This document shows positions 50,421 to 61,400 of a stretch of DNA of 64,000 nucleotides, one piece after another. The stretch covers positions 62,001 through 126,000 of the forward strand of contig DBYR01000006.1 of assembly GCA_002310215.1 (NCBI GenBank), in the 5' to 3' direction. Origin of the DNA: Bacteroidales bacterium UBA1181 (GTDB lineage Bacteria > Bacteroidota > Bacteroidia > Bacteroidales > Paludibacteraceae). The stretch's first letter is position 1. Each line of letters starts with the position of its first letter. The notes beneath the pieces are model-generated. The model made no database searches. It was not told the DNA's origin and saw only the letters and a program-made list of their open reading frames with translations. The translations under genes were made by a program, and so were the position numbers.

Positions 50421-51431
50421 TCAATGAAGTGGAACCACACGGAAATTATCCACGCACATCATAATCTGCGGTTCGCCCTCTGGCTGACCGAACTGCAAGA
50501 AACTTAAGTTCGTCGCCTTCTTCAGGTCGAAGTTACCTTCAAACGGTTCCGTATCGCTCTTCGTACCATGCCAGAACTCGGTCAGAGGAATCGTGATCGT
50601 CGTCCATGAATCCGTATAGAAACCGTCCTCACAATCCTTGTAAGGCTCCCAGAAACATATTGGGGTAATCTCACGTCCATGCTTGTCAGGAGAATCGATA
50701 GGTCCGAAGAAGATCTCCGTCTTGATGCCCTTGTAGGCCATCTCTTTCGGAACATAAACCTCAAATTTAAGAGCCAGCGAACTCAAGTCATACGATTCGA
50801 AGGCCTTCGTCGCGACAGAAATAGGACCACGTCCGCCCTCCTGCGGGTTAGCCACATACTGGATGTACATACAGTGGTTCATCATCCAAGGATGATCATA
50901 CTTTCCGTACAACAAGCCGTAGTTACCGCTACAAGGCTGAGGCAACTTAGCACCATTCGCGAAAGGAGTGATTTCCGTTCCCATCTCCAACGTACCCGTA
51001 ATCAATTCGCCATTCTCGTCAATAGGGTTATAACCGCCCCAAGTGGCGAGTCTGTAGTCGAAGTTCACAATGATATTACGGTTATCACGGAAAAAGAATT
51101 TGGAAAGGATGACCTTGTCTCCGCACTTGATCTTGAGTTGTCCATCCTCTGATCCTTCAGGAACAACCACAGAGATTTTATCATTGGAGGACTCCACCAC
51201 CTTAGCTGGGAAATCCGCTCCTGGGAACATAATCTCGCAGTTCTTCAGATTCTTGCCATATATGACAGCCGTCTGCCCGTCAGGCACATACTCGCACAAC
51301 ATCTTCTCCATCACAGGCTCATTCGTACATGACGATTCACAACTCTGCCGAGTCGAGCCTCCCTCATTGCCACAACTGTTCAAAAACCCCGCAATGGCCA
51401 ACGACAATATAAACACATAATTTCTTTTCAT
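50421..51431 (-). CDS. Surface glycan-binding lipoprotein (SGBP-B-like)
   Basis: 336 residues. Lipoprotein signal ILSLAIAGFLNSC. An IPT/TIG-like domain at ~50-110 (GQTAVIYGKNLKNCEIMFPG, a typical TIG start) and a C-terminal beta-sandwich at ~120-335 with many Trp and Tyr (SWTTITIPLTEFWHG, LSFLQFGQPEGE, MCVDNFRVVPL). This order matches the outer-membrane glycan-binding proteins of polysaccharide utilisation loci. No susC, susD or glycosidase gene is nearby, so it is an orphan with its own perfect promoter. It might instead help attach the nearby giant surface protein; that is speculation. Confidence 0.7.
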   Translation of the reverse strand: MKRNYVFILSLAIAGFLNSCGNEGGSTRQSCESSCTNEPVMEKMLCEYVPDGQTAVIYGKNLKNCEIMFPGADFPAKVVESSNDKISVVVPEGSEDGQLKIKCGDKVILSKFFFRDNRNIIVNFDYRLATWGGYNPIDENGELITGTLEMGTEITPFANGAKLPQPCSGNYGLLYGKYDHPWMMNHCMYIQYVANPQEGGRGPISVATKAFESYDLSSLALKFEVYVPKEMAYKGIKTEIFFGPIDSPDKHGREITPICFWEPYKDCEDGFYTDSWTTITIPLTEFWHGTKSDTEPFEGNFDLKKATNLSFLQFGQPEGEPQIMMCVDNFRVVPLH

Positions 51432-51498
51432 GGTGAATTTATTTTATATTATAAATATTCAATCCGAAAAAAGAAGAGAAACACGTTCCCCTTTTTTA

Positions 51499-51529
51499 CA
51501 AAGTTAAGAATTTCCGCGAAAAACGCAAA
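51499..51529 (-). promoter_or_regulatory. Promoter of the glycan-binding lipoprotein gene
   Basis: On the minus strand TTTG (51526-51529), 19 bases, TAACTTTG (51499-51506): a perfect Bacteroides promoter, 67 bases before the ATG. Confidence 0.8.
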
Positions 51530-51546
51530 TGAAAAAGACTTTTTAA

Positions 51547-52467
51547 TTACTCAATTTTCGTCTTTCGAGGAGTCGTATCCACCCTCGATTTTGTTCCGGA
51601 AGAGACTTGATCCCTATTATTCGACGGCAAAGAAATGCCCAGTTTCAGGCCCGCGGAGAAGAGCTGCACCTTATCCACGATACGAGAAGCGAACAATCCC
51701 TCCGTATCCACGAAAAAATCATCCGAAAGCTCCGGCACGCTTTTTTTCTTATCATCAAAAACACTTGTCAAACCATAGTTACAATACAAGCCCGTATAGA
51801 ACATCACCCTTTCGGAAACAGAGAAATTGAACCCGATTTCGCCATAAACGGAGAAAGCAAGTTTCGTCTTGATTCCCCCACTCGCATACGGTTCGCTGTT
51901 GGCAAATCCGTGGTGAGGCAAATCATGTATGACGACATTCGTCTGAGGATAATACCCGGAAACGGAGTAGGAGCCTTCATAAACCTCATAGCGAGAGAAT
52001 ACAGGCACCTCAAGTTTTCCTCCCGCACCCACGATCATATTAGCTTTTTCGGAGAAAGGCACTTTATAGTATAATCCTAATGGAAACTCGAAGGTAAAGA
52101 TGAACTCCTTCTCCTTCCACCCCATATACGTTTCAATCAAGTCAAACGATTGCCCATTTTCATAATCATAGGAAGGTGTGACCACACGTCCGTCGAGGGT
52201 CGCTCTCGATCTATATTGGACGAAATCCACTCCACTACCCACGCCGACATTCCTGCTTTGAAAGAAAAACACATATCGAGAACTAAGCGTAAAGCCCGGC
52301 AGAAGAGGGACATCCGACTTCATCACACCATTGTCGAGAGGACGGTCCAACACTGGATCGAACAATATAGTATTCACTCCTCCTCCGACTCCGAAAGAGA
52401 GTATCTCACCCTGTCCATAGGCGCACATGGAAAGGGACATCGTTACGATAAATAAAATCTTTTTCAT
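51547..52467 (-). CDS. Outer-membrane beta-barrel protein
   Basis: 306 residues from the ATG at 52467 (an in-frame TTG lies 9 bases upstream), followed by a signal peptide (LFIVTMSLSMCAYGQ). The rest is a run of amphipathic beta-strands with Gly and aromatic residues (ILSFGVGGGVNTILF, FEFPLGLYYKVPF, YGEIGFNFSVSERVMFYTGLYCNYG), typical of an OmpA-N-like or OMP_b-brl barrel. The C-terminal ~30 residues are polar and low-complexity. It starts 23 bases after the stop of the giant gene at 52491 and is on the same strand, so it is likely co-transcribed and may be a partner of that protein. Confidence 0.75.
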   Translation of the reverse strand: MKKILFIVTMSLSMCAYGQGEILSFGVGGGVNTILFDPVLDRPLDNGVMKSDVPLLPGFTLSSRYVFFFQSRNVGVGSGVDFVQYRSRATLDGRVVTPSYDYENGQSFDLIETYMGWKEKEFIFTFEFPLGLYYKVPFSEKANMIVGAGGKLEVPVFSRYEVYEGSYSVSGYYPQTNVVIHDLPHHGFANSEPYASGGIKTKLAFSVYGEIGFNFSVSERVMFYTGLYCNYGLTSVFDDKKKSVPELSDDFFVDTEGLFASRIVDKVQLFSAGLKLGISLPSNNRDQVSSGTKSRVDTTPRKTKIE

Positions 52468-52490
52468 ATTCACCAACCCATCCTCCTTAA

Positions 52491-55400
52491 TTATTTTTTC
52501 AGTTCAACAGCCCTGGAGACGAACTTACATGACGCACTTCGCTCATCGGCCAAGACGACGACACATACGTATCTTCCCTCGTTCACCCAGACCTCATTCT
52601 CCATCCTCACGATATCCGTCCAATACTTCAAGGCACCCTCCATCGTATAGACATACATCTTCGCACCCACAAGATCTGCCTCCTGCAAGCCATGTACATA
52701 AACCGTCACCATACCCCTATTCGTGTAAACAGGATAAGTGGATATGGTAAACGGCACATCCAATGCCTCAAAATACTTTCCGCAGACATAAACCGTATCA
52801 TTCTTCGGCGTAATGGCATGCAATGAATAGTAGCCATTGAGACCTCCTAACTCACAGAAATACTGTCCATTGGCATTCGGGATATCCACATTGTTCCGTC
52901 TCCACTGGTAAGCGACGAACTCATTCTGAGAGTTGTCACAAACCACCACATCGTTCCACATCCGCATCACATGACGAGCATCATATCCCAGACGGAGTTT
53001 GAGGTTAGCCACCTTACTGCTCTTACCCTCACCAAACATCTGAACATTCACTTTATACATGCCTGGAGCGATGCCATCCGGAACAGTGAACGAGATGGAA
53101 CCCACATCGCCCTCCTTCACTTCACCCACTACATTACGGAAGCCCTGAGCAATCTCCTCCGAGTCAAAGAAGAACTTAAATGAATCAGGCACACCGCCTA
53201 AGACTTGATAGTTTACGATATACTCATCACCTGCGCAGAACTTACGGCTCATGTTCTTATCTCCGAAGAAGACAGACGCGCCTCCCGTGACACTCACCCA
53301 TTTAATCTTTATATCACGTCCATCCACGAACAATGACAAGTGGACTATACTGTCGCAACCGTATTGGGACAAGAGGTTCACCTCATACTCGTAATTTCCA
53401 ATATGGTTCGCATCCACCGTGAACCCATTCTTCTCATAAACGGTTCCCGCTTTGGTGGAATCCACTATATGGACATAATAAGGATGTGAAACCACAAGAT
53501 TCAGCGTCACGACAGAGTCGCAGCCCGAAGCGGTGGTAAACGAATCCACATAGGTACCTGACGTCTTCAGACGTCTGCCCTGCCACAAGAAATCCCCACA
53601 CGTCACTTCGTTGTAGACAAGATTATACTCTTTATTGATTGTGAGTTTCACGTCAATAATGGAGTCGCAACCATTTGCGGCAGGGAACACGATCAAGGTG
53701 TCACCATAGAATTCATATTCCTTCCAACGAACCGGCAACTCGCTCTCGCAAAGCGTGCGTCTAATCTTCGTGACGGATGATTTCTTTATGGACAATGACA
53801 GACGGGTGATGCTATCACACCCTAAGACAGACTGCAACGTATCGGTGTACACGCCCGTATCATAGAAGTACCGGCCGTGCCATTCAAACGAATCGCATGA
53901 GGTGGCATAAACCGTAGTGTCATACGTCGGCAAAACATTCAATCGGAAAATAACGAATGAATCACAGCCTGCCTGTGTGGTGAGGACGACCCTGGATGTG
54001 TCATCATAAATCTCGTACCCATTCCATACGACAGGAAGTTCACTTCTACAAACCGAATAATAGAACGTATCCTCGTTATACTTCGGATAGTTGATTGTCA
54101 GATCAATGGAGACGATACTGTCCTCTCCAGTTGCCGTCTTGAGCAGATCATAATATACACCACTCTCTGTCAGCGTCCTACCCTGCCACTCGTACGAGAC
54201 ACAAGCGTTCACCTTCTCCGGAGCCTTCTCTGGCGGAGGAAGGATAGCAAGACCTACCGTAACGACAGAGTCACAGCCCAACGAGGAGACAAGGTGTTGG
54301 GTATAAAGACCCGACGAATCGTAACGTTCTCCATTCCATTCATAGTACGAGACCGCACTATCCAAAAGGAATATCTCATAAGAAGGTAAGATGGTCAGAT
54401 GGAGTGTAATGATTGAATCACAGCCTATGGACGATGTCAGTCTATAATCATAATCACCAGACTCATTATACTCCCTTTCGTTCCACACATAAGGGGCACA
54501 AGAGGTGTCATTAAACTCCGACCTAAGAATCGGCAAACGGTTCAAGTGCACCGCCACAATAGAGTCGCAGTCCAAATGGTTCTTGATGGTCAAGGAAGTA
54601 TCCGACGAAACTTGGAAATCATGCCACATAACATACGGAGCGTTCTCGCAAATATCCACCGTATCCGCCCCATACGTAGGCTCCAAGACGGTCAAATACA
54701 ACGTCAGGATGGAGTCGCAACCGATGGAGGAGGTAAGCACCTGATCATACACACCACTCTTCGTATAAATAGAATCATTCAATGTATACGAACCGCACGA
54801 CGTACGGTAAATCGTATCCCTCATCACAGGCAAGATCGTCAAGTGAATGGTGAAGATAGAGTCACAACCCGTAGGAGAATTCACCTTCTTCTGCAGGATG
54901 GCATCCTCCGTATAGACCTGACCGTCCACTGTATAGGATATGCATGCCGTATCGTACACGACAACGGAAGGAGAGGAAAGCACCACCAAATTCAGCCGGA
55001 CGATGGAGTCACAGCCATTTAAGGCGGAGAAATATTGCTCATAAATACCTGTCTCCGTATAGACGGAATCGTTCAAACGATATGAGACACACACCGTGTC
55101 GAATATCTGAGTGACAGGGGCAGAAAGCACTGTCAGGTTCAATTGAATCACAGAATCACAGCCATTCACGGAAACAAGTCTTTGCTCATAGGTACCACTC
55201 TTCCTATAGGTGGAGTCATTCAACACATAGGAACCACATGCCGTGTCCGTAATAACCGTCGTAGGCACATTCAGAATCGTCAAATTCAATTTGACGAGAG
55301 AGTCGCAACCAGTAACAGAATGAAGGAGCTGCTCATAATATCCGCTCTCCGTATAAACGGAATCATTCAGTTCGTATGAACCGCAAGCCGTTTCATTGAG

Positions 55401-58400
55401 GGTAACCTCATAGGAAGGATAAATGACCAATTCTAACACAACGGTCGAATCTCTTCCGTCAGGAGTAACAAAGCGTTGCTCATACGTGCCACTCTTCGTA
55501 TAGACAGAATCGTTCATTGTGAAAGATGTGCATACAGTGTCCTTGATCACACCATTCACGAAATTCAGGATCTTCAAGTTCAACGTTATAACCGAGTCGC
55601 AACCACTGGAAGAGGAAAGGTATTGTTCATAGATACCACTCTTCGTATAGACCGAATCATTTAGGATATAGAACGAATAAGCCGTGTCCACTATCGTATT
55701 GTACTTGGTAGGCAATATGGTCAGGTGGAGAATTGAGGTGGAATCCTCTCCCCTATCGGTCACGTAATGCTTGGAATACGTGCCTGTTTGTTTGATTATC
55801 GCATTGTCCCACCATATACCGCCAGCGCAGGCTGTATCGCTCCACTCAGTCACAATACCCTCGACGATGGTCAAATCCAACCGCACGATACTATCGCAGC
55901 CATCCGATGTCGGGATATGCTGTTCATACAGACCAGACTGGGTATAGGTTGAATCGTTCAACACGAACGATCCCTTCGCGATCTCCTTGATGAGCGTATC
56001 TCCCGCAGGTGTGATATCGAGCACCAAAGTCAACACCGAGTCACAACCGCTCGCTGTGGTCAGACGTTGCTCATACACACCACTTTGCGTATAGACGGAA
56101 TCGTTCAGCGTATACGAGCCACAAGCATTCGCATTGATGGTGTAACTCTTCTCCTCCGACAACATGAGATATAACCGGACGATAGAATCACAGCCCCATA
56201 CGCCGGTCAAACGTTGCTCGTACGATCCAGACTTAATGTATTCGAAGCCATTCAGGAAATAGGAGCCACAAGCGGTGTCATAGACCTCCGTGATCGTAAC
56301 AGGACGTTCAATCAAGCGGATGGAAACAAACGAGTCGCAGCCTACAGAATTATACAAACGCATCACCGTATCCCCATAGATTGCCATGTCGTGCCACATA
56401 TAAGGCAACATGCCCTGACATATTTCGACCGTGTCCACCCCATACGTATGCTCAAGCACCGTCAAGTGAAGTGTCAGGATCGAGTCACAACCCGTCACCT
56501 TCGAGACAAGACGCTGCACATAGTCACCGCTCTTCGTATAGACAGAATCGTTCAGCGTATACGAGCCACAGACTGTCGCGGAAATCGTAGTAGTAGGGAT
56601 AGGATTTACTACAAGATGTAAGGTGAGGATCGAGTCACAACCTGTCACCTTCGAGACAAGGACCTGTTCGTAATCGCCACTTTGGGTATATACCGAATCA
56701 TTCAGCTGGTACGAACCGCAGGCGGTGTCATAAATCTCCGCACGGGCAACCGGCAAAACGATCACCTTCACATCCACCAAAGAGTCGCAACCCAATTTGT
56801 TATTCATCTTCACGACAGAATCACCGTCCAGTTGGTATCCATTCCACTCGTACGGCAGTTCTTTCACACAAATCACGACGGTATCAACCCCATACGTAGG
56901 ATTCAGGATAGTTAAATTCAAATGGACAACCGAGTCGCATACGCCCTCTCCGTTATCAACCAACCAAATTGGTTCAGTGGTGGACTCGAAATATTCCACG
57001 CCGTCCCGCCATACAAAAGAATGACAAGCGACCACCGTGTCGTAGCGGTCAAAATCCGTCCACGTACGTACTGTCAAATGGGCGGCGCCCACCACGGCAA
57101 ACTCCTCACTCTTAGAGAAAGAATAGCCATGCCATACGTAAGGCAATTCGGCAGGACAAAGCATCGTGTCACGCACCACGGCGAAAGAGTCTTCTCCCAC
57201 AGGCGTATTGCGTTCCACCCGATAAAGGACAGAGTCGATCATCTCATTGCCACTCTTATCCGTCGCACTATAGTAAATCCAAACGGATGGTGCGTCATAG
57301 ACATTCAGACGCACTTCCATGCCCGAGAAATCCTCGTACGTCACGCCATCATAACTATATTTGAGGGTCAGATCACCGACCACATCACAATTATCCGAAA
57401 GGTGATCCGTCACATCCGACACAGGAACCATGAAACGCACGTCACCCATGACAGAATCCACTACCGGATGCACTCTATTACCGTATGATATGCCCGTTTC
57501 ATCCACCTTAGGCGCCGTGCGGTCCACGACGGAAACCACTTGGAAGAAATCTGTGCTGGAAGCCGTGTAAATTGTGTCATTATTCGCCAAATAGCCCACT
57601 TTCCAGAAGATTGTGTCACCCTCCACAAACTCGTAGCGGTCATCCCTGGTCAGCAAACGTTCGCCCGAACTATTCACGTCAAAATAGCATACCGTATCGT
57701 TGAAGGTATAGGAACAAATATCCTTGAACGATGGTATATAGTCCCACAAACGCACATCCGCACGACAATTATCGCCAGCCTCCAACACCATCGGCTGCAA
57801 GTCGCCCGTTTCTACGGAGTGGGTCGAATTCGTAATGATGACCGTCGTATCCGAGCAATAACCATCCGATGCGGAAACCACCAACATATACTCGTAATTA
57901 TCCAATCCGTTATATGTTAGCATAAAACGGCTCACACCATCCATTGGATTTCCAGACTCGTCCACCATAGGCCGCCCCTGTTCATACCAGCGATACATAT
58001 TGTACTCCGCAGTTGGTTTTGCAGAGAACCCGACACTTTTTTCATCACCTGCACATCCCCAAAGACGCACCGTATCGCCATACGGTTTGTTCGTCATCCT
58101 CGAATGTACCACCAAATGGACATCCACCACAGAGTCGCACAATCCGGCACCATTGTCCACCGTATAAGACAAGTCTTGAGATGTTCCGCCCAAGTAGGTA
58201 TTTCCATCGCGCCAAACATATCTGCTAACGCCGCAAATCACAATCGTATCCTTTCTGAAGAAGGAACTATCCGTTTTGACCGTCAGCAAGGCGGCACCCA
58301 CCTCGGCCGACTCACCAGCCGCAGCGAATGAATGTCCGTGCCAGACAACAGGGAATGCGGTCGCACACACAAACGTGTCACGCACAATCGCATACATCCT

Positions 58401-61400
58401 ACCATCCACCTCCGTGGCCCTTTCCACCGCATACTCGACAGCGCAGGAGGAAGATTCGTTACCAGACAAATCTTTCACCATCCAATGCAATGTTCTTTCT
58501 GTTTGCGAAAAGACATTTAGGTCAAACGTCAGACCGTTGTATGGAGTAAAGTTGACACCATCATTGCTATAATATATTTCGAAATCGGATGCGCAAGCGC
58601 TGGAAGCGGCCGTCCGGACATCCGCAGGAGCAACCGAGAACAGGACCTTTCCATTGATAGAATCCGACACCGGAGCAAAACGTTTTCCCACAGATATGCC
58701 ATCACAATCCAATGAAGGAGGTGTGAGATTCTTCACACGTATGATCTGAGGATTGATCGTCTCGTCCGACAAAGAGGTATCCGGTGCATTAACCACCACC
58801 CTCCAATGCAGTTCGGTCATGTCCGCAACACCAGCGAGGGAAGGATGCTCTGTAAGGCTCACCCATGCACCTCCGTTCACTCTATAATAGACAATCGTAT
58901 CAATCGCTTTATCAGCGTTGTATGTATACGCAGGAAGCAATGTGGTTAGATCCAAGAGACGAAGTCCACAACCCTCGTTCGCCACACTGTCAATCGGAGA
59001 AACCGCCTCCTGCACCACCAACGAGTTATTAGCCTTTATCACCAAGTTCAAAGCATATACGCTGTCACATCCGCCAGCATTCGGCTGATGGTATCCACCC
59101 ACACGCACACTTTCGGTATAAGTCACGCCATTGCGCCATGTGTAAGCATTCATCGAAACGACGGTCTCCTCCACAAAATAAGAGCTGTCAACATGAACCG
59201 TCAACAAGGCCGCACCCACCTCCGCACTTTCACCATCGGAAATGAAGGAATGGCCATGCCAAACAAATGGCAAATCGCCAGCACAAAGCAACGTGTCACG
59301 GACGATAGCATACATCTTCGACGACACCTCCGTCTTACGTTCCACGCCATACTCGACAGGACAAATGGAAGACTCATTTCCCGCCTCGTCGTAAACCTTC
59401 CAATAGATGGTAGTCGATGGTTGGGTAAAGACATTCAAGGAGAATGTTTCGCCATTATATTCCGAAAACGACAAGCCATCGTTGCTGAAGTAGACAGAAA
59501 TATCGGAAGAGCAATTATCGGAAGCGGCCGTCTTCACCTCATCACGGGAGACAGAGAACGGAACAACACCCATCACTGAGTCCCGCACGGCGACAAACCG
59601 ATTACCAACAGAGACCTTCTCACAGTCAATTGACGGAGAAGTCGCATCATGCAGACGAACCACCTGAGGCGTAACCGTCTCGTCGGAAACAGTATTATGT
59701 TCATCCGTAGTGATGACAACACGCCAATAAAGGGATGTGCCATTCGCCACCTGAGAAAGGACAGCGTTGGAGGAATAAGTCACCCAATCGCCTCCGTTCA
59801 CTCTATAATAGAGCATCGTATCCACGGCATTATCCGCATTATAGGAGTAGTTAGGCACCCATGGCGTCAAATCCAGCGCAGACAAATAACAACCGTCATT
59901 CATGGCACTATCGATCGACACATTAGGTTCATCGATTTTCAGGCTATTCGGTTCCTTTATCGTTAAATACAAAGAATAGACGCTATCGCAGGCACCCGCA
60001 TTTGGTCGGCGGAAACCCTCCACCACAACACTTTCGGTATAGGTGACGCCATTGCGCCAAGTATATGGTCCGACGTTCACGACCGTCTCTTTTATGAGAT
60101 AAGAGCTATCCACCCTCACAGTCAAGAGAGCGGCGCCCACCTCTGCGGATTCCCCGTCTGCCACGAAAGTATGGCCATGCCATGTATAAGGCAAATCGCC
60201 CGCGCAAAGCATAGTGTCACGGACAATCGCATACATCTTGCCGTTCGCCGGTGTGGTGCGCTCCACCTCGTATGTGACAGGACAGACCGCCGACTGGAGA
60301 CCGCCGCCATCCTCCACCTTCCAATAAACCAAAACGGAAGGAGCATCAAAAACATTCAAAGAACCCGCATAACCATTGAACACGTCGAATGAGGTTCCAT
60401 CCAGGCTCGCGAACACTTTCAAAGAGGAAGAACAATTGTCGGAAGCGGCGGAAAGCACGTCATCCAAACTGATGGAACATGGGACAATACCATTGACCGA
60501 ATCCGCCACAGGAACCACACGTTTCCCCGAAGAGATATCATCACAGGATAAAGCCGGAGCCTGTTCATCACGCAAATGGACAATGATAGGATCAGGCGTT
60601 TCCGCGTCGAAGGAGGCACCCTCTTGCGTATGCACCACGACACGCCAGAAGATTTCGTCACCGGATGCGACATCCGTCAAGACCGGAGCCGTAGCGAAAT
60701 CCACCCAAGAGCCACCATTCAACCGATAGGAATAAGCGGTGTCCTTACCCATATTGGAACAATATAAGATAGCCGGACGATAAGGGGTCAAGTCGAGAGA
60801 CTTCAGCAGGCAACCATTGTTCGACACGCTATCAATCGTTTGCCCCGCAATGTTCCGCACATTAAAATCATAATTAACAAGAGCTCGGAACACCGTCGTA
60901 TCCGGGCATCCTCCGTCAGGGAATGAGGCAATGAAGCGGTACTCCATGTCGAAGGCGCCCACGGCACAGGAGAAGGAATCCGACGTGCCAAGCAAAACGC
61001 CGGAAGTGTTTGTCCACCGGAAAGAAGTACGTCCACTCGCACTCGGGTCGAACGAGAAAGTGACCATTTCGCCCGTACAATCCATCTTATTCAAATCATC
61101 CTCCGTCAGAGAAGACTTGTCCACAGGAGGATAGACCGTAAGGTCAAGCGTGACAATGGTGTCGCAGTCCGCCCCTCCCGGGATCGTATCCACAGCCGTA
61201 TGGTTGCTCTCCGTATAGGTTTTACCATCAATCCACACAAACGGACTGCCGCAGGAGATACGGGTATCCGTTTTTTCGCAGAAATCACGCGGCAACTCGG
61301 ACACACCCATGTCGACCGCACTTCCAGAGATACGCGCATTCCCGAAATAGTCCACATTCGTCAGAGACGAAACCGCGGAACTATTACCCGCGTCCTCACA

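Noticed and set aside
53320..57060. Regularly spaced repeats of about 140 bases considered as a CRISPR array
   Set aside because: The repeats are in frame, too long and too divergent, and encode a protein repeat; no cas gene is present.
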